Assembly (NCBI GenBank): GCA_031555615.1
Contig: JAVBUF010000060.1
Span: 1 to 29,727, forward strand
Direction of reading: 5' to 3'
DNA length: 29,727 nucleotides
Source of the DNA: UBA935 sp031555615
GTDB lineage: Bacteria > Bacillota > Clostridia > Lachnospirales > Lachnospiraceae
This document shows, piece after piece, positions 1 through 7,991 of the stretch. The first letter of the stretch is position 1; each line of letters starts with the position of its first letter. The position numbers and the translations under genes were made by a program. The notes under the pieces are model-generated. The model saw only the letters and a list, made by a program, of their open reading frames with translations. It was not told the origin of the DNA and made no database searches.

Positions 1-1642
1 TCACACTCAGGTTTGTTATATTGTATATCTTCTCGATATTATTTCCCTTTTCTGCCGTTTCTTTTTTCTTATTGATAAAATGAAATACCATCACCAATCC
101 CAACAGCACTGCCGCACATACAGGACTAAATACATTATAAGTAGTATTCAGAGCAATGAACCATATCAAAAAAAGGGAGATCGTATATTGATAGAACAAT
201 TGCCATCTTCTGATAAAAAGAATACTGCATACAAAGGCACCGAATAATATCCAAGCCTGCCATATATCATAATAACAAAGACCGATGATAAAAGCAAATA
301 TTGTAACAATGCAATTCATGACTTCAGTTTCTTTAAATCGCGAAAAAAGTTTTGTGATTATAAACAGCGCCAGTATGCCAAACAGATTTTCCAATTTTAT
401 ATCCGAAAACAGATAGAGCATTAATGCAACCGACATAAAATAATAAAATTGAACTGTTTTCTCTTTTTGCTCCCGATTTAATATAAAGAAAAAAATGCAA
501 ACCGCTAACGTTAATATCACAGTAATAATCCTGTGATAAATTCCCGTACTGACTGTCAATGCGACATTTACGACATTTAGAGTGAATATAACCGTCATTA
601 ATCCGTTTATTGCTAATTCTATATAAAACAAGACGGTATTGTATTCTTTCTTTTCCTGTTTCCAATAAACAATATTTAAAAGAATAACATTCAAGGTGAT
701 ATAGAAAATAATATAGAGGGATTCAATACCGCTACGCTGAGCCGCTACAACAAATATAATCGAAAAGAAAGTATTGATGCCCATATGTATCAGATGAATC
801 ATGTTCTTATTTTTCTGATTGGGAAAGAACACACATATCATATTTACCAAAAACAAAATCCCTGACGCTATTAAGAATTCCAGCGCTGTGTCAAACTCAC
901 TCATGGGCAGAAAGCAAATATAGCACCCGATAAAACTGATCAGCCTGATACTGGTAGAATCTTTTTTTCTGCTCAGAAGAATAGAAACAGCTGCAATTAC
1001 AATTATAGTTACTACTGCAATTACACTATTGATTGTTCTTAAATATAGATAATTGATAATTGTCGATGCATATAATCCCGCAATGCCTAATCCCGTGATT
1101 CCTCTGGCAAATTTGGGAACTTTCCGATTAATCAGCAATTCCGAAAGCAGGATGATTACCGCTGAGATCACATACAAAAAAATTCCCTGTGCTAACCCGT
1201 CCAGATAATTTAACCCAAAAGTAATAAAAGCTATTAATAAGAAAAGTGCCCCGACAATACTTAATAAACCGGCACCGATTGTAAATTCAAGATTAGAGGA
1301 TTTCTTTTCCGGCTTATTCACGGCCTGCTGTACTGCTGTCATTGGCGGCTGCACCGCAGTTGCCGGCTGCTGCATCCTGTTCTGGTAAATAAGGTAGGTA
1401 CGCTCCGCCTCATCAGCGATCTGTTTAGGTGTGGCTTTTTTGCTTTCCAAATCACGCAGGAGCTGCCCCAGGAATTGATCATAGTAGGGATCTCTGGATA
1501 TCTCCTGCAATTCAAATATACGCCTTTTCACAACTTCTTCAGGTGTTTGTACGGCTTGTTCCTCTTCCGCCTGCTTCCACTTCTCAAGTTGTTCTAATTC
1601 TTCTCGTAATACCTGCATTCTTTGATCTAATTCACTGTTCAT
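1..1642 (-). CDS. DUF2339-type polytopic membrane protein (partial, cut by left edge)
   Basis: An open frame starts at the ATG at 1642 and runs without a stop to the window edge, giving at least 547 residues. The first ~90 residues are charged, helical and soluble, rich in Glu, Gln and Lys, followed by a Pro/Ala/Gln linker. From about residue 120 there is an almost unbroken series of hydrophobic segments, at least twelve by eye. The segment around residues 120-240, with short loops and Gly-rich helices, resembles the DUF2339 (COG5373) family, whose molecular function is unknown. The start overlaps the end of the upstream sensor kinase gene by 11 bases, and a GAAAGG ribosome binding site lies inside that gene, so translation is probably coupled and the product may act with the two-component system. 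The family call is from memory of the family's pattern; the frame itself is certain. Confidence 0.72.
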   Translation of the reverse strand, partial: MNSELDQRMQVLREELEQLEKWKQAEEEQAVQTPEEVVKRRIFELQEISRDPYYDQFLGQLLRDLESKKATPKQIADEAERTYLIYQNRMQQPATAVQPPMTAVQQAVNKPEKKSSNLEFTIGAGLLSIVGALFLLIAFITFGLNYLDGLAQGIFLYVISAVIILLSELLINRKVPKFARGITGLGIAGLYASTIINYLYLRTINSVIAVVTIIVIAAVSILLSRKKDSTSIRLISFIGCYICFLPMSEFDTALEFLIASGILFLVNMICVFFPNQKNKNMIHLIHMGINTFFSIIFVVAAQRSGIESLYIIFYITLNVILLNIVYWKQEKKEYNTVLFYIELAINGLMTVIFTLNVVNVALTVSTGIYHRIITVILTLAVCIFFFILNREQKEKTVQFYYFMSVALMLYLFSDIKLENLFGILALFIITKLFSRFKETEVMNCIVTIFAFIIGLCYYDIWQAWILFGAFVCSILFIRRWQLFYQYTISLFLIWFIALNTTYNVFSPVCAAVLLGLVMVFHFINKKKETAEKGNNIEKIYNITNLSV

Positions 1643-3116
1643 TATTTGTTACCCTTTCTAATTCAAACCAGAATTCAACACCTTTTTCATGATTTACTGC
1701 ACCATACTTCTGATTCATCGATTCCATAATCGCTTTTACAATGGATAAACCGACACCGCTGCCACCATATTCTCTGGTTCTGGCTTTATCTACTTTATAA
1801 AACTTATCCCAGACAAAGGGCATATTATCTTCCGGAATCTGATCCCCTTCGTTGAAAACCGATACTCTTACCTTACTTTCCTGAAGGATTGTTTTTATCT
1901 CTATCCTTCCACAGTCCGCGACATGGTTTAATGCGTTGGTAAAATAATTATTAAAGACTTCTTCTATTTTATATTCATCCGCCCAAACAAAAACCGGTTC
2001 CGACGGTTGCCAAATCACGCTGATCTCCCGCTGTTTAATCAATATCTCGGTTGACTGCAGATAATTTTCGATCAGTAATCCGATATCAACTCGTTCTAAT
2101 GTAACAGGAGAATTTCCGAATTCCAACTCATTTAAGGTTAACAGCTTCTTTACTACCGTATTCATCTTAGCTGCTTCATCTACAATAACTTCACAATAAT
2201 AATTACGGCTCTCCTGATCGTCATTTATGCCTTCCTGTAAACCTTCAGCATAGCCCTGGATCAACGCAATGGGGGTTTTTAATTCATGAGAAACATTAGA
2301 TAAAAACTCTGTCCGCATTTCATCTATTTCATTTTTTCGCTGTACATCCCGCATCAACTCATTGTTAGCACTTTTCAACTCGGATATGGTCTTTTCAAGA
2401 CTCATGGACAGTTCATTGATATTTTGTCCCAAGAGCGCTATTTCCGTTCTGCTCTTGCCCTGATACTTAGCCTCAAAATCCAGATCTATCATCCGCTGCG
2501 ATATATCCGTTAACTCCTTAATGGGATCGGTGATTTTTTTGGTTACGATCAGGATGATCAAACCGCTTAACAGTGCTGCCCCTAAGCCCACATAGGCCAA
2601 AAAGCGATTGGCTAATGCCACACTGTCCTTAATTCCTTCCAGAGCACTTCTGATCAGAAAGTAAGTGCCATTATCCAAAATACCCCACATTTCAATAAAT
2701 TCTGTCTGGGTCAGATAATCGGTATCAATCCATATTTTATAGTTTTCTTCCTCTGCCAGTATATTATTATATCGCCCGGTTCCGCTCCTGAAAATATTAT
2801 TCATCAGTTGTCTGGCCATAAGATCGGCATCCATCTGGGCGGTTTTAACAATTTGGGACTCCGCATCCAGAACAATCACGCTAATGTTGTATTTTCCGCA
2901 TATTTTCTGTAATTCGATATCAAATTCCGAGGTACTGATATCTCCGCTACTGGAAGCATTGTTTATTCTTTTATACGCATTAAGCAGTACTCTTTGTTTG
3001 TCGTTGATATAATATTTTTCTAAAAAAGTATTATTAATAAACCAGCATAACAAAATGGTTCCGGCCATCAAAAAGCAAAAAATCATCGTAAACTGTTTTC
3101 TAATTGAATATTTCAT
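1632..3116 (-). CDS. Membrane sensor histidine kinase (HAMP-HisKA-HATPase)
   Basis: This 494-residue classic sensor kinase autophosphorylates on histidine and passes phosphate to the response regulator encoded just upstream. It has a membrane helix at residues ~10-30, an extracytoplasmic sensor domain at ~31-168, a second helix at ~172-192, and a HAMP linker at ~193-245. The HisKA dimerisation helix carries the phospho-acceptor His277 in the motif SHELKTP. The C-terminal HATPase domain has an N-box (NYFTNALNHV) and a glycine box GGSGVGLSI. The start codon lies 3 bases after the regulator stop and its ribosome binding site GGAGTG lies in the regulator's last codons, so the two are translationally coupled. 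Domain order resembles the PhoR/VanS group. The signal is unknown; the sensor domain has no motif I recognise. Confidence 0.95.
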   Translation of the reverse strand: MKYSIRKQFTMIFCFLMAGTILLCWFINNTFLEKYYINDKQRVLLNAYKRINNASSSGDISTSEFDIELQKICGKYNISVIVLDAESQIVKTAQMDADLMARQLMNNIFRSGTGRYNNILAEEENYKIWIDTDYLTQTEFIEMWGILDNGTYFLIRSALEGIKDSVALANRFLAYVGLGAALLSGLIILIVTKKITDPIKELTDISQRMIDLDFEAKYQGKSRTEIALLGQNINELSMSLEKTISELKSANNELMRDVQRKNEIDEMRTEFLSNVSHELKTPIALIQGYAEGLQEGINDDQESRNYYCEVIVDEAAKMNTVVKKLLTLNELEFGNSPVTLERVDIGLLIENYLQSTEILIKQREISVIWQPSEPVFVWADEYKIEEVFNNYFTNALNHVADCGRIEIKTILQESKVRVSVFNEGDQIPEDNMPFVWDKFYKVDKARTREYGGSGVGLSIVKAIMESMNQKYGAVNHEKGVEFWFELERVTNNEQ

Positions 3117-3119
3117 ATT

Positions 3120-3794
3120 TTAGCACTCCAGTTTATAGCCCATGCCCCAAATGGTCTTAATTAAATCGCCTCTTTTTCCCATTTTACTTCGCAGCTTTTT
3201 GACATGAGTATCTATGGTTCTGGCATCACCGAAATAATCATAATTCCATACACTATTCAAAATTTTTTCTCTGGACAATGCAATTCCTTTATTCTCCACA
3301 AAATAGGAAAGCAACTCAAATTCCTTATAGCTTAAATCAATCGCTTCGCCGTCAATCTTAACACTATGAGCCGCCTTATCAATAACAATCCCGCCGGCTT
3401 CCACAACCGTTTCACCAGCCGACTGACTGGTTCTTCGCAGAATTGCTTCGACTCTTGCCACCAGGATCTTCGGGCTGAAGGGCTTTGATATATATTCATC
3501 TACACCCAGCTGAAATCCCAGCAATTCATCCCGCTCATCAGACTTTGCCGTCAGCATGATAATAGGAACCGCGGAAAACTCCCGGATTTCTCTGCAAACA
3601 GACCATCCATCCATTTTGGGCATCATCACATCTAAAATAACCAGTGAAAAATCATTTTGAGCGAAAAAAATATCTACCGCCTGACTGCCATCTTCCGCCT
3701 CGGTAACTTCATAACTGTTTTTTACCAGAAAGTCCCTGACCAGCTTACGCATTCTGCTTTCATCATCGACAACTAATATTTTCACTTTATCCAC
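3120..3794 (-). CDS. OmpR/PhoB-family response regulator
   Basis: This 224-residue DNA-binding response regulator is the partner of the downstream sensor kinase. The receiver domain (residues 1-115) has the acidic pair Asp10/Asp11, the phospho-acceptor Asp55 in LVILDVMMPKMDG, Thr82 and Lys104. Residues ~130-224 form an OmpR-type winged helix (motif DARTIDTHVKKLRSKMG, ending in WGMGYKLE). The start is GTG, preceded by AAAGG about 11 bases upstream; no better start exists nearby. It is the first gene of the operon regulator, kinase, DUF2339 protein. A perfect TATAAT at 3827-3832 on the minus strand is a candidate -10 box, but no good -35 is visible, which would fit an activator-dependent promoter. 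The target genes cannot be read from this window. Confidence 0.95.
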   Translation of the reverse strand: MDKVKILVVDDESRMRKLVRDFLVKNSYEVTEAEDGSQAVDIFFAQNDFSLVILDVMMPKMDGWSVCREIREFSAVPIIMLTAKSDERDELLGFQLGVDEYISKPFSPKILVARVEAILRRTSQSAGETVVEAGGIVIDKAAHSVKIDGEAIDLSYKEFELLSYFVENKGIALSREKILNSVWNYDYFGDARTIDTHVKKLRSKMGKRGDLIKTIWGMGYKLEC

Positions 3795-3826
3795 GTAAAC
3801 ACCAACCTTTCAGCTACTTAATTCTA

Positions 3827-3832
3827 ATTATA
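3827..3832 (-). promoter_or_regulatory. Candidate -10 box of the response regulator operon
   Basis: The minus strand reads TATAAT here, about 30 bases upstream of the GTG start of the response regulator. The bases 17-18 positions further upstream do not resemble TTGACA, so this is a half-promoter call. It could be an activator-dependent promoter. Confidence 0.35.
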
Positions 3833-3859
3833 ACCGAAAAATATGAAAAATTTGTGTTT

Positions 3860-4429
3860 TTATTCATCTAATTGCAATTCTTTTTGCTTGACAATCTGTT
3901 CTCTTTCCTTCAATTCCTGCTCCCACGCAGCATATTTATTAATCAATGCTTTTTCATAATTCAGCATATTGGAATTTTCACTTTTTAAAGTGATATAAAA
4001 CATGGATATCACCAATATCACTAACCCTATAATGATGATGACTGCCTTTTGAAGATTCTTGCGATATCTATCCTGCTCCTCTTTTCTGTTTGACCGTACT
4101 CTCTGCTTTGCCACACCTGTACCGGTAACAGAGTTAATGAATTTATGGGAAAAGTCGCCATAAAGAGGAATCGGCGGGATCCGCGTGATCTCGATCCCCT
4201 CATCTATCATCTGTATCTGCATTTTGCGCAGATAATCCCACCCCACCGGGGTCTGTAAGATTTTATTGTCTAATGACTTCATATAAACGGCCAGCATATT
4301 TTCCGGCATCTTATAGTCCATCTTTTTTTCTAAATATTCTATTTTTTTGCATTCCTGCCTGGCGAGTTCCGCATCCTCTTCTGAGGCAAACAAAAATCCT
4401 GACACAATTAAATTATTTTTATCATCCAT
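3860..4429 (-). CDS. Hypothetical single-pass membrane protein, C-terminal TM and coiled coil
   Basis: This 189-residue protein matches no family I can name. Residues 1-120 are soluble and mixed in charge, with no signal peptide; they include a stretch on growth of long helices (residues ~15-60) and an RIPPIPLYG segment. A basic linker (~105-127) precedes one strong membrane helix at about residues 128-147. The remaining ~40 residues are Glu/Lys/Gln-rich and likely form a coiled coil. By the positive-inside rule the N-terminal domain is cytoplasmic and the coiled coil is outside. An AGAGGT ribosome binding site precedes the ATG, and a good promoter (4453-4481) serves the gene alone. I recall similar unnamed proteins in Lachnospiraceae but cannot confirm this. 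It is 65 bases upstream of the response regulator start on the same strand, so read-through into that operon is possible. Confidence 0.85.
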   Translation of the reverse strand: MDDKNNLIVSGFLFASEEDAELARQECKKIEYLEKKMDYKMPENMLAVYMKSLDNKILQTPVGWDYLRKMQIQMIDEGIEITRIPPIPLYGDFSHKFINSVTGTGVAKQRVRSNRKEEQDRYRKNLQKAVIIIIGLVILVISMFYITLKSENSNMLNYEKALINKYAAWEQELKEREQIVKQKELQLDE

Positions 4430-4452
4430 GATTAACTACCTCTATTTTGTAC

Positions 4453-4481
4453 ACTATACCATTAAATATGCTGTTTAACAA
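4453..4481 (-). promoter_or_regulatory. Sigma-A-like promoter of the 189-residue hypothetical gene
   Basis: On the minus strand the -35 box TTGTTA (4476-4481) is separated by exactly 17 bases from the -10 box TATAGT (4453-4458). The transcript would begin about 17 bases before the gene's start codon, leaving room for the AGAGGT ribosome binding site. Confidence 0.7.
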
Positions 4482-4567
4482 GTTTTTTGGATATTTTTTT
4501 AATTAAGCGGAATACTGTTTATGAGGTTTTACGACTTCAAATTTACTGGCATAGGAGGATCATTTTC

Positions 4568-4858
4568 ATGGATAAAAATAATTTTGATTTGTCAAAACTG
4601 CCAATGATGGCATTAGATGAAATCCCCACTCCAAAGGCCGATGCAAAAGAAATTACGGCATTGGTAAAAAACAGTGGAAAGGTAACCGGTTACCAGCTTT
4701 CCGACGGGACGGTTTTGGATAAGAGCGATGCCGTTGCTCTGGCAAAAGACGGTGGTATTCAGGGAGTTGGCATCGCCAACAGAAAAGGTAATGAATATCT
4801 TAAATCATTGCCCGATGATGAGGAAAGTAATAATCTTGGCAATTTGCCTTCCATTTAA
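4568..4858 (+). CDS. DUF3892 domain protein
   Basis: This small soluble protein has 96 residues from the ATG at 4568. I chose that start because a perfect AGGAGG lies at 4553-4558; the longer frame from 4487 has no ribosome binding site and a non-homologous-looking leader. The central part reads as a lysine-rich strand, then the motif YQLSDGTVLDKSDAVALAKD, then a glycine turn, and ends in NEYLKSLPDDEESNNLGNLP. That C-terminal EYL(R/K)S..D..ESNNLDNLP pattern is what I recognise as DUF3892, a family common as a stand-alone small protein in Clostridia and Bacilli. Its function is unknown. No partner gene is evident: it is divergent from the hypothetical gene on its left and followed on the same strand by a hydrolase with its own 71-base leader. 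Confidence 0.85.
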   Translation: MDKNNFDLSKLPMMALDEIPTPKADAKEITALVKNSGKVTGYQLSDGTVLDKSDAVALAKDGGIQGVGIANRKGNEYLKSLPDDEESNNLGNLPSI

Positions 4859-4887
4859 CGGATAACACACTAAAAAATTTCATATTT

Positions 4888-4930
4888 TGCGCAAGCACTC
4901 ATAGAATAGAATAAAAAGAGTGTTTGCGCA
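4888..4930 (+). promoter_or_regulatory. Inverted repeat reaching the hydrolase start codon
   Basis: A 13-base arm (4888-4900, TGCGCAAGCACTC) can pair with 4918-4930 (GAGTGTTTGCGCA) through twelve Watson-Crick pairs and one G-U, with a 17-base A-rich loop. The right arm overlaps the weak ribosome binding site (AGAG, 4917-4920) and includes the first base of the ATG at 4930. In RNA this could hide the translation start; as DNA it could be an operator. No U-run follows, so it does not look like a terminator. Confidence 0.6.
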
Positions 4931-5739
4931 TGTATTTTATTAAAACAGAAAACCAAGTAAAGATTGCAATTGAAGACATTAACCCGGAGGGAAACAAAAC
5001 GGTATTCTTCATTCACGGCTGGCCTTTAAACCGCAAAATCTTTGAATATCAATTTAATGTTTTAGTGCCCCACGGCTTCCGCGTTATCGCTATGGATATC
5101 CGTGGATTTGGTGATTCGGACTGCACTGCCGGTGGTTATGACTACGATTCCCTGGCCAATGATGTTTATGATGTTATTCGGACGCTAAATGCACGCAATG
5201 TTACATTAACGGGCTTTTCCATGGGCGGCGCTATTGCCGTCAGGTATCTTTCCCGTTTTAAAGGGCATGGCATTCAAAAACTTGCATTGCTTGCCGCTGC
5301 CGCTCCTTCTTTTACCAAACGGCCTGATTACCCTTATGGTATGACCCCTCAGGCAGTTAATGCCCTGATTGAGCGGGCCTATGTGGATCGTCCCCAGATG
5401 GTTGCCGATTTTGGCCAAAAGCTGTTTGCCCGCCCGCAAAGTGAAAACCTGAAAACCTGGTTTAAGGAAATCGGGTGGAGTGCATCCGGTCTCGGTACTA
5501 TCCACACTGCCGAATCTCTGCGAGATGAGGATTTGAGAGGTGATCTGAAAATGATCAATGTTCCCACCGGTATCTTTCATGGTAAAAAGGATCAAATCTG
5601 TCCATATGAATTCGCTTTGGTCCAACACCAGAGTATTCGGAATTCTCAATTGTTTCCGTATGAAGAAAGCGGTCATGCGGTCTTTTATGAAGAACTTGCT
5701 TTATTTAATAAACAATTTTTTGATTTTATATCTTTATGA
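4930..5739 (+). CDS. Alpha/beta hydrolase
   Basis: This 269-residue cytoplasmic hydrolase has the alpha/beta fold. The nucleophile elbow is GFSMGG with Ser97. The acid is probably Asp221 (HGKKDQICP) and the base His249 (ESGHAVFYEE). The oxyanion-hole motif is FFIHGWPLN, and MDIRGFGDSD follows the usual strand. The HGWP and GFSMGG pairing is typical of the esterase/non-haem chloroperoxidase-like branch, so a small-ester or lactone hydrolase is likely; the substrate cannot be inferred. The ATG at 4930 is preferred over a TTG two codons upstream. Spacing and a hairpin across the start suggest its own regulation. A strong stem (5745-5774) begins 6 bases after the stop. There is no sign of truncation. 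Confidence 0.9.
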   Translation: MYFIKTENQVKIAIEDINPEGNKTVFFIHGWPLNRKIFEYQFNVLVPHGFRVIAMDIRGFGDSDCTAGGYDYDSLANDVYDVIRTLNARNVTLTGFSMGGAIAVRYLSRFKGHGIQKLALLAAAAPSFTKRPDYPYGMTPQAVNALIERAYVDRPQMVADFGQKLFARPQSENLKTWFKEIGWSASGLGTIHTAESLRDEDLRGDLKMINVPTGIFHGKKDQICPYEFALVQHQSIRNSQLFPYEESGHAVFYEELALFNKQFFDFISL

Positions 5740-5744
5740 ACCAG

Positions 5745-5774
5745 TGCGGCCGGAATTTTCTAACGCCGGCCGCA
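5745..5774 (+). terminator. GC-rich stem-loop after the hydrolase, no U-run
   Basis: Arms TGCGGCCGG (5745-5753) and CCGGCCGCA (5766-5774) pair perfectly over 9 bp with a 12-base loop, directly downstream of the hydrolase stop. The bases after it (AATATCC) contain no T-tract, so as an intrinsic terminator it is atypical. It may stabilise the mRNA 3' end or be a weak terminator. Confidence 0.45.
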
Positions 5775-5796
5775 AATATCCGATCAATGGTACCTC

Positions 5797-5825
5797 TTGT
5801 TTTTCCGGTTTAAGTATATTATACT
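5797..5825 (+). promoter_or_regulatory. Promoter of the DUF1905 gene
   Basis: The -35 box TTGTTT (5797-5802) lies 17 bases before TATACT (5820-5825). Initiation near 5832 would give a leader of about 32 bases containing the AGGAG ribosome binding site. Confidence 0.6.
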
Positions 5826-5863
5826 CAAAATATCTCATTCATCATAAAGCGAGGAGCCACTAA

Positions 5864-6136
5864 ATGAACGAAAAAACATACCAATTTGAAGCCATTATCA
5901 AAAAGGTCGAGGATATTGACGGTGCTTATATTGAAATCCCTTTTGATGTGAAAGCCGAGTTTGGCAAGGGCCGTGTTCCGGTTCATGCTACTTTTGACGG
6001 AGAACCTTATGACGGCAGTCTGGTCCGAATGAAGACCCCCTGTCACATTATCGGTATCCGCAAGGATCTCCGCGCTAAGATCAACAAACAGCCCGGAGAT
6101 ACCGTGAGTGTCACGCTGCGCGAACGTGAAAAATAA
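5864..6136 (+). CDS. DUF1905 domain protein
   Basis: This 90-residue single-domain protein is predicted to be a small beta barrel. It has the pattern expected for DUF1905: YQFEAIIKKVED.DGAYIEIPFDV, a GKGRVPVHATFDGEPY strand-turn-strand, and a C-terminal GIRKDLRAKINKQPGDTVSVTLRERE. In many bacteria this domain is fused to or found beside YdeI-type proteins; here it stands alone. Its biochemical role is not established. AGGAG lies 9 bases upstream of the ATG and a promoter sits at 5797-5825, so it is probably monocistronic. Its stop is only 3 bases from the stop of the convergent hybrid kinase gene, with no visible terminator between them. Confidence 0.85.
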   Translation: MNEKTYQFEAIIKKVEDIDGAYIEIPFDVKAEFGKGRVPVHATFDGEPYDGSLVRMKTPCHIIGIRKDLRAKINKQPGDTVSVTLREREK

Positions 6137-6139
6137 TTT

Positions 6140-7918
6140 TCATTTTAAGTATTTCCGGATTGTTTTGTAAAAAATTTCAATTTCAATAGGCTTGGATAAA
6201 TGATCATTCATCCCTGCCGCCAGGGAATTGTTGACATCTTCAGTAAAGGCATTGGCGGTCATAGCGATAATCGGAATGGTCTGTGCATCCTGACGCTCCA
6301 GTTTGCGTATTTTCCCGGTGGCTTCATATCCATTCATGCCGGGCATCTGGACATCCATCAAGATCAAGTCATAATACCCTTCATCCGCCTCCTGAAATCG
6401 GCAGCAAGCTTCATTGCCGTCGTATGCCCCTTCCACCTTTGCTCCAACTGATTCCAACAGTGTAACTGTTATTTCCATGTTGATTTCATTGTCTTCCGCC
6501 ACTAAAAACCGCTTCCCTGAAAAAACCCTTTGGTTCTCCACTTCTGATATCATTTCCGCCGCAGACTTATGCTCTTTGTCTGCCACTTCAAAAGGAATCT
6601 CAACGGCAAACGAAGTTCCTTTTCCCAAGGTACTTTTCACCTCTATCGTCCCACCCATCATGTTCACGATATTCCGGGTGATGGCCATTCCAATTCCGGT
6701 ACTGCCCATTCTAAAGTGACTGTCTTGTCCTTCCTGTTCAAAAGGCGTAAAAAGTTTCTCCAAAAACTCCTCGCTCATGCCTCTTCCGTTATCACTCACT
6801 ATAAAACACAATGTCAGGGTATCGTCTAGAGAGTGGCGGTTCTCCTGAATCTCCAGTTTTACCTTGCCGCCCTTTTGGGTATACTTGATAGCATTGGACA
6901 GGATATTCAGAAGAACCTGCTGCAGCCTTAAGGAATCTCCATTCAACATTTCATAGTTCAGGCTTTGCATGGCAACTTCAAATTCCAGAGCTCCGGTGCG
7001 GGATTGTTCTTCGGCAATTGCCTTAACGTTCTCCAGCAATTCAGCAATATTAAATGTTTCCTTCTGCAACACCATTTTGCCACTTTCTATTTTAGACATA
7101 TCCAGAATATCGTTAACCAGCAAAAGCAAATGCTTGGACGCACTTAAAATCTTGGACAGGCTGTCCTCCAGCCGTTCTTTCTCATCAATGCCGGCTGCCG
7201 CAATCGTTGTCATGCCGATAATGGCGTTCAGTGGTGTGCGAATTTCATGGCTCATTCTGGATAAAAAGTCACTCTTGGCCCTACTGGCACTTATTTTTTG
7301 GCTGTATTCCCGATATAACAGGATACTGATTCCAACCAACAACATAAAAAATAAAACTGAAAAGATAATGCTCCGGATCAATATTGTCTGTGATTCTCCC
7401 GCCAATTTTTTGGTTACTCCCTTGGCAAAGTCAAGTATGACTAATGTAATATTTTCAATCCGGGCATAATAAGGCTCCAGCTCTGATTTTATATACTCTT
7501 CAATCTCTTCATCGCTCAAATCAGCAGCTTGTTCCAAAAAATCCAGTTCTTTATTATAGAGTTCTTCAAGAGTATCTTCAAGTTCTTCCACTTCCTTAAT
7601 ATCACCCAGATATCTTTCCGAAATAATATTCAAATTGTTTATAATTTTTCTATACTGTTTCTCAATCTCACCCTTTACCAGGGTAACATCTTCTTTTGTA
7701 TTGTACATCACCAGCCTGTTTATTCTAATCTGACTGATTGCATTATCTTCGTTAATTTTATAAGCTGCTTCCGAAACAACAAACGGATGCTCACGTTGAA
7801 TATTCAAATTGTTGTTTAATTTATAAGCCCCCAAAATTGAATAGGCAGAAAAAATCATTGTACTCAGGCAAATCGTTGTTAGGATGATTACAAACAACTT
7901 ACGGCTGACGTATTTCAT
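6140..7918 (-). CDS. Membrane hybrid histidine kinase with C-terminal receiver
   Basis: This 592-residue hybrid kinase has a membrane helix at ~9-30, an extracytoplasmic, mostly helical and acidic sensor region at ~31-178, and a second helix at ~180-201. Next comes HisKA with His224 in FLSRMSHEIRTPLNAIIGM. The HATPase domain shows an N-box (NILSNAIKY, ~337-345), a G1 box DNGRGM (~376-381) and a G2 box GSTGIGMAI (~405-413). The C-terminal receiver (~468-592) has the acidic pair in AEDNEIN, phospho-acceptor Asp522 in LILMDVQMPG, and a Lys in SKPIE. It has no DNA-binding domain, so phosphate must pass onward through an HPt protein or act on the kinase itself; no HPt gene is visible here. AGAGGAGG precedes the ATG. 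It is divergent from a second hybrid kinase with overlapping promoters. Confidence 0.93.
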   Translation of the reverse strand: MKYVSRKLFVIILTTICLSTMIFSAYSILGAYKLNNNLNIQREHPFVVSEAAYKINEDNAISQIRINRLVMYNTKEDVTLVKGEIEKQYRKIINNLNIISERYLGDIKEVEELEDTLEELYNKELDFLEQAADLSDEEIEEYIKSELEPYYARIENITLVILDFAKGVTKKLAGESQTILIRSIIFSVLFFMLLVGISILLYREYSQKISASRAKSDFLSRMSHEIRTPLNAIIGMTTIAAAGIDEKERLEDSLSKILSASKHLLLLVNDILDMSKIESGKMVLQKETFNIAELLENVKAIAEEQSRTGALEFEVAMQSLNYEMLNGDSLRLQQVLLNILSNAIKYTQKGGKVKLEIQENRHSLDDTLTLCFIVSDNGRGMSEEFLEKLFTPFEQEGQDSHFRMGSTGIGMAITRNIVNMMGGTIEVKSTLGKGTSFAVEIPFEVADKEHKSAAEMISEVENQRVFSGKRFLVAEDNEINMEITVTLLESVGAKVEGAYDGNEACCRFQEADEGYYDLILMDVQMPGMNGYEATGKIRKLERQDAQTIPIIAMTANAFTEDVNNSLAAGMNDHLSKPIEIEIFYKTIRKYLK

Positions 7919-7962
7919 TTTAACCTCCTCTTGTGATTACGCAAATTATTATGGGTATTTTC

Positions 7963-7991
7963 ATCATACCCCCTCTAAAATTAATTGTAAA
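7963..7991 (-). promoter_or_regulatory. Promoter of the membrane hybrid kinase
   Basis: On the minus strand TTTACA (7986-7991) is followed after 17 bases by TATGAT (7963-7968), about 45 bases upstream of the start codon. Its -35 box overlaps the -35 box of the divergent promoter by five bases. Confidence 0.65.

Noticed and set aside
333..665. A 110-codon minus-strand open frame
   Set aside because: It is out of frame with the continuous DUF2339 reading frame that covers 1-1642 and has a much better protein-like pattern.
4487..4567. Longer N-terminus of the DUF3892 protein
   Set aside because: No ribosome binding site before 4487, whereas a perfect AGGAGG precedes the ATG at 4568; the extra residues do not fit the family.
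5206..5676. Minus-strand frames inside the hydrolase gene
   Set aside because: Antisense shadow of a convincing hydrolase with its full catalytic triad; no start signals.
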